Notes: a model not told the origin generated them from the sequence alone. DNA of 5,067 nucleotides from Mxb001 sp049431945 (GCA_049431945.1 JBMTDJ010000109.1:1-5067), one strand, 5' to 3'; numbered from the stretch's first letter, positions 1 to 5,067 are shown. A program made the numbers and translations.

Positions 1-357
1 CTGCTTGACCTGGGCCGACGGCTCGCGCCGCTGCGCGACAACGGCGTGCTCCTCATCGGTTCCGGATTCCTCACTCATGGCCTGCCCTTCCTCACCGACT
101 GGTCGCCCGGTGCCGCCGAGCCCGGCTGGTCCGCGGACTTCGACGCCTGGGCCGCCGATGCGCTGGCCCGTGGTGATGTCGATGAGCTCGCGCGATTCCG
201 CCAGGCACCCGGCATGCCGTATGCGCACCCCACGGTCGAACACTTCACGCCGATCTTCGTCACGCTCGGTGCTGCGACCGACCCCGCAGCAGCTCCCGAG
301 ACCACCATCACCGGCTCCTTTTTCGGGCTGAGCAAGCGCTCGCTGCAAGTCGCCTGA
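1..357 (+). CDS. LigB/DODA-type extradiol ring-cleavage dioxygenase, C-terminal part (5' truncated by window)
   Basis: This is the last 118 codons of a class III extradiol dioxygenase of the LigB / 4,5-DOPA dioxygenase (YgiD-like) family; the start lies outside the window. Seen: the GSGFLTHGLPFLTDW segment (about residues 21-35 of the visible part), a FDAW..DALARGD helix, and a HPTVEHFTPIFVTLGAA segment. These match the family pattern of a GSG..TH turn followed by a HPT.EHFLPL active-site region, whose His residues serve metal binding or catalysis. Family members use non-haem Fe(II) (some reports Zn) to open catechol-type rings, in the cytosol. The natural substrate cannot be read from this fragment; members range from L-DOPA-like to protocatechuate-like catechols. 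It sits 12 bases upstream of the next gene, in the same frame, and is probably cotranscribed with it. Family assignment is firm, substrate unknown. Confidence 0.88.
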   Translation: MLDLGRRLAPLRDNGVLLIGSGFLTHGLPFLTDWSPGAAEPGWSADFDAWAADALARGDVDELARFRQAPGMPYAHPTVEHFTPIFVTLGAATDPAAAPETTITGSFFGLSKRSLQVA

Positions 358-369
358 GAGAGTCGACCC

Positions 370-843
370 GTGGAGTTCCCTCGCGTCGACGGTCGCTCCC
401 TCGCAGGAAGCGAGATCGCGCTGCCCGCTGAGCTCCCGGCCGCGCGCACCCTCGCGCTCGTCGCCTTCCAGCAGAGCCACCAGGGTTGCGTTGACCGCTG
501 GATCGCTCGCGCGGAAGCCGCTGGTGTGCCCGGATCCCCGCTCGACATGACGGCCGGCGACCAGACGTGCGTCGTCGAGATCCCCGTGATCTCGACCCGG
601 TGGCGTCTCGGCAGGACCTTCATTGACGGCGGCATGGCCTCGACGATCAAGATTCCGCGCGTACTCGCGCGCACGATCACCGTCTACACCAATGTCTCGG
701 CGTTCCAGCGCATCCTCGGCGTCGATGGATCCGATGATGTGCAGGCGTGCGTCGTCACTCCCTCCGGCGAGGTGCTTGCGCGGGTGCCGGGCGAGCCGAC
801 CGATGCCGCCTGGGCCGTGATCTCGGAGGCGCTGACGGCGTAG
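370..843 (+). CDS. Thioredoxin-fold-like protein of unknown function, without CXXC
   Basis: A 157-residue protein with a GTG start; a weak purine-rich GAGAGAG (356-362) lies 7 bases upstream. No signal peptide or membrane segment is visible, so it is probably cytosolic. The layout suggests a thioredoxin/peroxiredoxin-like fold: a short N-terminal VDGRSL.G...LP segment, a hydrophobic strand TLALVAF (27-33) followed by a helix with VDRW (41-44), and a C-terminal strand-turn-strand in which VVTPSGEVLARVPGEP (128-143) resembles the 'x-D-x-x-G-x-V...G' hairpin of that fold. The three cysteines (40, 67, 127) do not form a CXXC or a peroxiredoxin active site, so ordinary disulfide chemistry is unlikely. 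The pattern recalls the ATP10-like branch of thioredoxin-fold proteins, but this is pattern recognition only. It lies directly behind the dioxygenase gene. That it is a real gene is quite sure; the function is not known. Confidence 0.82.
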   Translation: MEFPRVDGRSLAGSEIALPAELPAARTLALVAFQQSHQGCVDRWIARAEAAGVPGSPLDMTAGDQTCVVEIPVISTRWRLGRTFIDGGMASTIKIPRVLARTITVYTNVSAFQRILGVDGSDDVQACVVTPSGEVLARVPGEPTDAAWAVISEALTA

Positions 844-867
844 GCGAGCGCAGTGGGAGAGTCAGCT

Positions 868-883
868 CCGGCTCAGGGGCCGG
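868..883. terminator. Possible GC-rich hairpin between convergent genes
   Basis: CCGGC (868-872) and GCCGG (879-883) can form a 5-bp stem with a 6-base loop, in the 29-base gap between convergent genes and overlapping the stop codon of the minus-strand gene. There is no T-tract on either side, so it is at best a weak, U-less, bidirectional terminator. Stems this short occur by chance in DNA of this GC content. Confidence 0.2.
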
Positions 884-1529
884 GCAGGGTGCCGATGACA
901 CGCAGCGAGCCGTCCGCACGTGCCTTCACCACGACCGCGCCGCCGGACGACGGCACGACCCCGGTGAGTGCGGTGATGTTCACCTGGTGGCCAACGAGGA
1001 CGAGCACGCCCCGCTTGCCACGGTGGCGATCGATGAGGGCCTGCACTCGCGCGGTACGGCGATTCGCCACTGCCTCGGGGACGGTGAAACTCGAATCGAA
1101 CGCCGGGTACGCCTCGACCTTGCCCACCGCGAGGAGGCGCGCGGTGTCACGGGCCCGGCACCAGCGGCTGGTGAGCACACGGTCGACGGGCAGTCGTTCC
1201 CTGCGCCAGAGAGCCCCGATGGCGACGGCCTGACGGCGCCCTTCGCTCGAGAGATTCCGCTGGGTGGAGCAGTCGTCCAGCCTGAAGCCGGCGGGGTCGC
1301 CGGTGCCGGGTGCGAGCGCATGACGGATGAGCACGGCGTATCCGCGTCCCGTGCGCAGGCGCTGCCAGATGTCCGCGCGCGGCTGCGCCGCTCTCGCCGA
1401 TGCATCCGAGCCCGTGACGGCATCCGCAGGTGTGGTCGATGTGCCGTGAACAAACGCGGCGGCACCGAGCACGGCGATGAGCGCGACCGCGAGCAGTCGA
1501 GCCGGCATGCGATGCAGGGGCGAAGTCAC
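873..1529 (-). CDS. Exported histidine phosphatase family protein
   Basis: A 218-residue protein of the histidine phosphatase (phosphoglycerate-mutase-like) superfamily. The hydrophobic stretch LLAVALIAVLGAAAF (12-26) after a short basic start looks like a signal peptide; no lipobox Cys is seen. It probably acts outside the membrane. Core motifs: LIRHALAP (67-74) with the RH pair whose His70 would be phosphorylated; the acidic DD (85-86) and NLSSEGRRQA segment; TSRWCRARDTARLL (120-133), matching the family's S-x-x-x-R-A-x-x-T-A arginine site; and VLVGHQVNITALTG (177-190) with the second catalytic His181. All key residues look intact, so an active phosphatase is expected; the substrate is unknown. 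The start is GTG at 1529 because it overlaps the stop of the upstream membrane protein gene as GTGA, implying translational coupling. An in-frame ATG at 1508 (residue 8) is the alternative and would shorten the basic region. Confidence 0.9.
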   Translation of the reverse strand: MTSPLHRMPARLLAVALIAVLGAAAFVHGTSTTPADAVTGSDASARAAQPRADIWQRLRTGRGYAVLIRHALAPGTGDPAGFRLDDCSTQRNLSSEGRRQAVAIGALWRRERLPVDRVLTSRWCRARDTARLLAVGKVEAYPAFDSSFTVPEAVANRRTARVQALIDRHRGKRGVLVLVGHQVNITALTGVVPSSGGAVVVKARADGSLRVIGTLPGP

Positions 1530-2179
1530 CCAGTCAGTATGCGCGGCGAGGCGTAGACGCGCGCGCGCACGCGAGGGAGGACCAGGGTGAGGGCAAGAGG
1601 CACCGCGACGAGGATGATCACGGTGCCGATGCCCCACGACCCGCCGAGGACGATCGCACCGAGCATGGCGATGACATCGACCATGAGGCGCGAGGCGCCC
1701 AGGGATCGGCCGGTGCGGTAGGCGATTGACCGCACGACCTGGTCGTAAGGGCTGGCACCCAGGTCGGAGGCAAAGATGCCCATCACCCCGGAGCAGAAGA
1801 AGAGCAGACCGACGATCCAGAGGCCGATGCGCGCGGCGAGCGACCATTCGGGGGCGTCGACGAGCCCGAGGAGTAGGCGTGTGAGATCGACGACGACGGC
1901 GATGCCGACGAACGACACGAGAGTTCCGATGGCCGGGCGCAGCCCAAGAGCCCACGACATGAGCACCATGAGGATGCTCGCGAGGACCAGGATGGTCCCG
2001 ACGGTCAGCCCACTCGCGCGTGACAGGGCAGTGAACAGCGCGTCTGCGGGTGCGACACCGAAGTCCGCATCGATCATGAAGCCCAGGCCGATACCGACCA
2101 GGGCAACGCCGATCACCAAGGATGCCCAGGCGCGAGGGTTGCGCAAGGGCACGACGGGGATGGGCTCGGCGAGAGTCAC
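1526..2179 (-). CDS. YczE/YitT-like six-helix integral membrane protein
   Basis: A 217-residue membrane protein resembling the YczE/YyaS/YitT group. About six hydrophobic segments are visible, near residues 18-36, 58-78, 86-107, 115-137, 165-180 and 184-201. Diagnostic segments are GIGLGFMIDADFGVAPADAL (29-48), a GLTVGT turn (57-62) and a LRPAIGTL loop (80-87), which match the family's 'G..l...A.lG..P.D.L..gls..tGls.Gt' pattern. The biochemical role of the family is largely unsettled; B. subtilis yczE is linked to lipopeptide/polyketide antibiotic production, which I do not transfer here. A DLGASPYD motif recurs exactly 100 residues after DFGVAPAD. Start choice: GTG at 2179 has a TANNNT element (TACGCT) at exactly -12 to -7, fitting leaderless translation. 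GTG at 2212 would add 11 residues (MPGAPRPYAPL), including a rare AGG codon, without a convincing ribosome site. The stop overlaps the following phosphatase start. Confidence 0.88.
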   Translation of the reverse strand: MTLAEPIPVVPLRNPRAWASLVIGVALVGIGLGFMIDADFGVAPADALFTALSRASGLTVGTILVLASILMVLMSWALGLRPAIGTLVSFVGIAVVVDLTRLLLGLVDAPEWSLAARIGLWIVGLLFFCSGVMGIFASDLGASPYDQVVRSIAYRTGRSLGASRLMVDVIAMLGAIVLGGSWGIGTVIILVAVPLALTLVLPRVRARVYASPRILTG

Positions 2180-2185
2180 GAGCGG

Positions 2186-2191
2186 AGCGTA
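2186..2191 (-). promoter_or_regulatory. Candidate -10 element for leaderless transcript of the YczE-like gene
   Basis: On the minus strand TACGCT (TANNNT) ends 6 bases before the GTG at 2179, so transcription would begin at or next to the first base of that start codon. This is the spacing known for leaderless mRNAs in actinobacteria. No -35 box is evident and no Shine-Dalgarno sequence precedes the GTG, which is consistent with a leaderless start but not proof. Confidence 0.35.
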
Positions 2192-2249
2192 GGGCCTGGG
2201 TGCGCCGGGCACGCGGTTGCAGGGGCTTCCGCTCGAGGCCGGGCTGCGG

Positions 2250-2255
2250 CACTAT
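2250..2255 (+). promoter_or_regulatory. Candidate -10 element for the divergent transporter gene
   Basis: CACTAT occupies exactly -12 to -7 relative to the ATG at 2262. It keeps the A at position 2 and the T at position 6 of TANNNT but has C instead of T at position 1. No clear ribosome binding site lies in front of the ATG, so a leaderless transcript is again possible. This is weaker than its partner on the other strand. Confidence 0.22.
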
Positions 2256-2261
2256 CAGGCC

Positions 2262-3629
2262 ATGGCGACCACCGAGGCCTTCGATCCCCCCGAGATCCGT
2301 CGCCGCGAGCAACGCGGTTGGTACTTCTACGACTGGGCGGCCTCGGCGTTCTCGACCACCGTCGGCACGGTCTTCCTCGGCCCCTACCTCACCGAGATCG
2401 CCAAGACGGCGCAGGATGCGGGCGAGCAGATCACCCTCCTCGGCGTCATCCCGGTCACCGCCGAGTCCTACGTGCCCTACGGCGTTGCCCTCTCGGTCCT
2501 TGCCCAGCTCATCCTCATGCCGATCGTCGGCGCGATCGCGGACACGGCGAAATCGAAGAAGTCGATCATGGGGCTCTTCGCCTACATCGGCGCCTTCGCC
2601 GTCATGGGGATGTTCTTCCTCGACGGCACCAACTACCAACTCGGCGGTGTTCTCTTCATCATCGCCAACGCAGCCTTTGGTGCAGCGATCGTCGTCTATA
2701 ACTCCTTTCTCCCCGAGATCGCGACCCCCGAGGAGCGCGACGGAGTGTCGTCGCGTGCCTGGGCGATGGGTTATGTCGGCGGCATCATCCTGCTCGTCGC
2801 CAATCTCGTGCTCTTCCTCGGACACGAGTCATTCGGCATCACCGAGGGCATGGCCGTGCGCATCGCGCTCTTCTCTGCCGGCGCATGGTGGGCGCTGTTC
2901 ACGCTGATCCCGCTCGCCCGCCTCCGCAATCGACCCAACCGGCTTGCGGCTGAGGTGACAGAGGGTGGCCGTCGTGGTGTCGGTATCCGCCAACTCGCGC
3001 ACACGATGAGTGACCTGCGCCGCTACCCCGTCGCGCTGCTCTTTGTGGTGGCGTTCTTCTTCTACAACGACGGCATCCAGACCGTCATTGCGCTGTCTGC
3101 GACGTATGCCGACCAGGAACTCGGCCTCGAGACGACGATCATCATCGTGGCGGTACTCATCGTTCAGACCGTCGGCATCGCGGGCGCGCTGCTCCTCGGT
3201 CGGGCGGCCCGGCGCTTCACGGCAAAGAAGGTCGTGATCTTCAGTCTCATCCTGTGGGCCCTTGTCCTCGTCGTGGCGTTCCTGCTGCCTGCCGGATCGA
3301 GCCTGCCCTTCCTCTTCCTGGCCGCCTTCATCGGCTTCGTCCTCGGTGGCAGCCAGGCACTGTCCCGGTCACTCTTCGCTCAGCTCGTGCCCCGAGACCG
3401 CGAGGCGGAGTACTTCTCTTTCTACGAGATATCCGGGAGCGCGAGCTCGCTGCTCGGACCCATCATCTTCGGCCTCACCCTGCAGTTCCTCGGGTCCTAC
3501 CGCGTCGCGATCCTCGCGCTCGTCGTCTTCTTCATTATCGGCGGCATCCTCCTGTCACGCGTCAACATGCAGCAGGGCATGCGCGATGTGGAGACCGGCG
3601 GCCGTCAAGGTGCCACACTCGAATCATGA
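2262..3629 (+). CDS. UMF1/Atg22-like major facilitator superfamily transporter
   Basis: A 455-residue polytopic membrane protein, the usual size for bacterial members of the Atg22-like (UMF1) branch of the major facilitator superfamily, normally about 12 helices. Seen in order: the N-terminal hallmark WYFYDWAASAF (20-30); an MFS loop-2/3 motif GAIADTAKSKK (90-100) with the G, D and basic residues in place; YNSFLPEIA....RDGVSSRAWAMGYVGG (146-174), typical of the Atg22 family; FFFYNDGIQTV in the second half; and GGSQALSRSLFAQLVP (362-377) followed by EYFSFYE (383-389) and SLLGPIIFG. Yeast Atg22 helps export amino acids from the vacuole; substrates of bacterial homologues are mostly undefined. 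ATG at 2262 is preferred over an in-frame TTG at 2217, since the hallmark motif then sits near the N-terminus as usual and the divergent promoter region stays free. The stop overlaps the next gene's ATG (ATGA), indicating coupled expression. Confidence 0.92.
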   Translation: MATTEAFDPPEIRRREQRGWYFYDWAASAFSTTVGTVFLGPYLTEIAKTAQDAGEQITLLGVIPVTAESYVPYGVALSVLAQLILMPIVGAIADTAKSKKSIMGLFAYIGAFAVMGMFFLDGTNYQLGGVLFIIANAAFGAAIVVYNSFLPEIATPEERDGVSSRAWAMGYVGGIILLVANLVLFLGHESFGITEGMAVRIALFSAGAWWALFTLIPLARLRNRPNRLAAEVTEGGRRGVGIRQLAHTMSDLRRYPVALLFVVAFFFYNDGIQTVIALSATYADQELGLETTIIIVAVLIVQTVGIAGALLLGRAARRFTAKKVVIFSLILWALVLVVAFLLPAGSSLPFLFLAAFIGFVLGGSQALSRSLFAQLVPRDREAEYFSFYEISGSASSLLGPIIFGLTLQFLGSYRVAILALVVFFIIGGILLSRVNMQQGMRDVETGGRQGATLES

Positions 3630-4288
3630 CATCAGGCTTCATCCCGTACGACGCGCGACGAGTCGAGGACCCCGCTGCACGTGGACGGGACTTCCTCGAC
3701 CTCATGGACGCAAGGCGCAGTGTCCGCGAGTTCAGCGATGAGCCTGTTCCCCGTGAACTCATCGAGGTCGCCGTAGCCACGGCCAACACTGCACCGAGTG
3801 GAGCGCACCAGCAGCCCTGGACCTTCGTTGCGGTGAGCGACCCTGAGGTCAAACATCGAATCCGCATCGCGGCCGAGGACGAGGAGCGTGAGAACTACGA
3901 GGGCGGCCGCCTGCCCGACGCGTGGCGCGAGGCGATCGCTCCCCTCGGCACGACGTCGGACAAGGCCTTCCTCGACATCGTGCCCTGGATCGTCGTGGTC
4001 TTCGCGCAGAAGTCGACGCCGATGGCGGATGGGACCCTGCGCAAGAACTACTACGTCAACGAATCGGTGGGCATCGCGTGCGGCCTCTTCATCGCGTCGC
4101 TTCACTCGATGGGGCTGGCGACTCTCACCCACACGCCGAATCCCATGGGCTTCCTGACCCAGATCCTCGGGCGACCGGCGACGGAGCGCCCGTACATCCT
4201 CTTCCCCGTCGGCTATCCCGCCCCCGGATGCGAGGTGCCCGATTTGCACCGCAAGCCGCTCGGCCAGGCGCTCATCGTGCAGGGCTGA
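3626..4288 (+). CDS. FMN nitroreductase-family protein, iodotyrosine-deiodinase-like
   Basis: A 220-residue flavoprotein of the nitroreductase superfamily, probably a cytosolic FMN-binding homodimer. FMN-phosphate site: RRSVREF (30-36); the TAPSGAHQQPWTF segment (55-67) also belongs to the flavin pocket. Similarity to animal iodotyrosine deiodinase (IYD) is unusually specific. EERENY (86-91) gives Glu87 and Tyr91, and K113 in the DKAFLD segment completes the set matching human Glu157/Tyr161/Lys182, which hold the zwitterionic part of halotyrosine. T170 in THTP matches human Thr239, which contacts flavin N5. YYVNESVGIACGL (142-154), LGRPATERP, PVGYP and the tail VPDLHRKPL (204-212) follow the IYD pattern. 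Those enzymes reductively dehalogenate mono- and di-iodotyrosine. IYD-like activity is inferred; another aromatic substrate is possible. The ATG overlaps the transporter stop by four bases, and unlike vertebrate IYD there is no N-terminal membrane anchor. Confidence 0.9.
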   Translation: MTSGFIPYDARRVEDPAARGRDFLDLMDARRSVREFSDEPVPRELIEVAVATANTAPSGAHQQPWTFVAVSDPEVKHRIRIAAEDEERENYEGGRLPDAWREAIAPLGTTSDKAFLDIVPWIVVVFAQKSTPMADGTLRKNYYVNESVGIACGLFIASLHSMGLATLTHTPNPMGFLTQILGRPATERPYILFPVGYPAPGCEVPDLHRKPLGQALIVQG

Positions 4289-4321
4289 TCCAAGGAAGTT
4301 CCCCGGACGCATGGTCTGCCC

Positions 4322-4350
4322 TGGACACGAGGAATGAATCGCCCCACACT
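4322..4350 (+). promoter_or_regulatory. Candidate promoter for the secreted-protein gene
   Basis: TGGACA (4322-4327, one mismatch to TTGACA) is followed after 17 bases by CACACT (4345-4350), which keeps the A at position 2 and T at position 6 of a -10 box. The predicted start near 4357 would put a strong hairpin at the very 5' end of the transcript. The -10 match is poor, so this is tentative. Transcription may also continue from the nitroreductase gene across the 99-base gap. Confidence 0.25.
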
Positions 4351-4356
4351 GGTGTC

Positions 4357-4370
4357 GGCCCTTCGGGGCC
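4357..4370 (+). other. C(UUCG)G tetraloop hairpin in the leader
   Basis: GGCCC (4357-4361), TTCG (4362-4365) and GGGCC (4366-4370) form a perfect 5-bp GC stem capped by a UUCG loop closed by C-G, one of the most stable RNA tetraloops. It lies between the nitroreductase stop (4288) and the next start (4388), six bases before the ribosome binding site. It could be a U-less terminator for the upstream operon or a stabilising 5' leader structure of the next mRNA. No T-tract follows, and the ribosome site stays outside the stem. Confidence 0.45.
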
Positions 4371-4375
4371 CGCCC

Positions 4376-4382
4376 GAGGAGG
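4376..4382 (+). promoter_or_regulatory. Strong ribosome binding site fixing the GTG start at 4388
   Basis: GAGGAGG is a near-perfect Shine-Dalgarno sequence ending 5 bases before GTG at 4388. It decides for this start over the in-frame ATGs at 4406 and 4427, which lie within the signal peptide. It is the only strong Shine-Dalgarno sequence I find in the window. Confidence 0.8.
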
Positions 4383-4387
4383 CCGTC

Positions 4388-5067
4388 GTGGGAACCATCA
4401 GGACGATGTTGGTTGCCGTCCTCACCATGCTCGTCGTAGGCACTGCTGTTTCTGCCCCGGCGCAGGCGTCTCTCGTCGGCAAGCCGTGCAAGAAGGTCGG
4501 TGCCACCACGGTGGATGGGTCGGGACGCACGCTGGTGTGCGTCAAGGTCAAGAGGGGCAAGAACAAGGGCAAGCTCATCTGGCGGTTGAAGAAAGGTCCG
4601 AACCCTGACCCGACACCGACGTCGGGGATTCCATCGGTCATCGAGTCCTGGGGGATCGATGTGGGGCCGTACAACGCCACGACGAATATGGCCGGGGCCC
4701 TCTATGTCGGGTCGATACCCTTCCCGGCGGGCTCGGTCATGCAGTCGCCGATTCAGTACTACGGCGAGGGGCCACGACGGCCGACGGATCCGCCTGACTA
4801 CGTCGATCCGCAGATGACCTTCTTCGTGCCACTCGGCACCGTCGTCCATGCGATCGCCAGCGGTACGGTCTGCTCGGTGACGAAACTCAACACCGGATAC
4901 AGCGACGACTACTCCGTGGGGATCGGCGTATCTGCGGGAGGCAAGTCTGCGTGCATGTTCGGGCCGGATGGGAGGGGCTCCGGCTCGGTGGCGACCTGGG
5001 AGCACGAGCACGTCATGGACCCCACCGTGAAGGTCGGAGACACAGTCAGGGCAGGTCAGCCCATCGC
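4388..5067 (+). CDS. Secreted protein with Cys-pair/Lys-rich module and M23/LytM-like domain (3' truncated by window)
   Basis: 226 codons are visible and the frame is open to the window end. A signal peptide is clear: basic start, hydrophobic core MLVAVLTMLVVGTAV (7-21) and a likely cleavage after APAQA (27). Next comes a small module with Cys34 and Cys51 (GKPCKKVGATT...TLVCVKVK) and a Lys-rich stretch ending in LIWRLKK (63-69), similar in style to short 'CKK.GAT...Y.C....K..W' modules in secreted actinobacterial proteins. A Pro/Thr linker (70-82) leads to a beta-rich part. There MTFFVPLGTVVHAIASGTVCSV (143-164), YSDDYSV, TWEHEHV (203-209) and VKVGDTVRAGQPI (214-226) resemble the duplicated hybrid motif / M23 (LytM) fold. 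The usual first zinc motif H-x3-D is not visible, so the domain may be non-catalytic. It may bind or remodel cell wall, which is inference. Four of eight Arg codons are AGG and an ATA codon occurs, unlike the upstream genes. That it is a secreted protein is firm; the domain call is moderate. Confidence 0.8.
   Translation, partial: MGTIRTMLVAVLTMLVVGTAVSAPAQASLVGKPCKKVGATTVDGSGRTLVCVKVKRGKNKGKLIWRLKKGPNPDPTPTSGIPSVIESWGIDVGPYNATTNMAGALYVGSIPFPAGSVMQSPIQYYGEGPRRPTDPPDYVDPQMTFFVPLGTVVHAIASGTVCSVTKLNTGYSDDYSVGIGVSAGGKSACMFGPDGRGSGSVATWEHEHVMDPTVKVGDTVRAGQPI

Noticed and set aside
75..680. A 201-codon minus-strand open frame opposite the dioxygenase and thioredoxin-like genes
   Set aside because: Covers the junction of two plus-strand genes, shows no domain and has a Ser/Arg/Pro/Ala-rich composition typical of antisense frames here.
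747..1556. A 269-codon plus-strand open frame opposite the phosphatase
   Set aside because: Antisense to a gene with an intact catalytic motif set; composition is Arg/Gly-rich and no domain is recognisable.
2217..2261. TTG start for the transporter, 15 codons upstream
   Set aside because: It would run through the divergent promoter region, has no ribosome site, and adds residues without family similarity.
873..2825. A 650-codon open frame on the minus strand extending far upstream of the phosphatase
   Set aside because: Only the part below 1529 carries histidine phosphatase motifs. The upstream extension is Arg/His/Asp-rich, low-complexity translation antisense to the transporter and out of frame with the YczE-like gene, typical of spurious open frames in high-GC DNA.
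3254..3625. N-terminal extension of the nitroreductase frame by 124 codons
   Set aside because: This part is out-of-frame translation of the transporter gene. The ATG at 3626 gives the expected family length and an ATGA overlap.
4294..4317. GGAAGTT ... GTCT resembling an ECF-sigma promoter
   Set aside because: The spacer is about 15 bases, shorter than usual, and the -10 part is only a four-base match, so it cannot be told from chance.
3632..5011. A 459-codon open frame on the minus strand opposite the nitroreductase and secreted-protein genes
   Set aside because: Its translation is Arg/His/Gly-rich with no recognisable domain, and it lies antisense to two genes with clear family motifs and good start signals.

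Overview
The window is a gene-dense stretch of high-GC DNA, most likely from an actinobacterium (Actinomycetota). The grounds are strong G/C preference at third codon positions, frequent GTG starts, TANNNT-like -10 elements placed for leaderless translation, and a secreted protein with a paired-Cys, lysine-rich N-terminal module of a kind I associate with actinobacteria. I cannot place it at a lower rank. No gap exceeds about 100 bases, and I see no RNA gene, insertion sequence, CRISPR array or phage gene.

Left block (1-843, + strand). The 3' end of a LigB/DODA-type extradiol ring-cleavage dioxygenase is followed 12 bases later by a small thioredoxin-fold-like protein without a CXXC motif. 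The two look like one transcript. They converge on the next block across 29 bases that include a short GC-rich hairpin.

Middle-left block (873-2179, - strand). A YczE/YitT-like six-helix membrane protein is followed by an exported histidine phosphatase. The second gene starts inside the stop of the first (GTGA overlap), so they are probably translationally coupled.

Middle-right block (2262-4288, + strand). This is divergent from the previous block across an 82-base intergenic region. A UMF1/Atg22-like major facilitator transporter overlaps (ATGA) an FMN nitroreductase-family protein. The second protein resembles iodotyrosine deiodinase closely: the Glu/Tyr/Lys set that grips the amino-acid part of halotyrosine is present, as is the C-terminal VPDLxRKPL tail. 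A transporter coupled to a halotyrosine-deiodinase-like enzyme is the most interesting hypothesis in the window.

Right edge (4388-5067, + strand). A secreted protein starts at a GTG behind a strong GAGGAGG ribosome binding site. It has a signal peptide, a Cys-pair/Lys-rich module, a Pro/Thr linker and a beta-rich region resembling a degenerate M23/LytM (duplicated hybrid motif) domain, and it is cut by the window end. Its leader has a C(UUCG)G-capped hairpin, and its Arg codon use (half AGG) differs from its neighbours.
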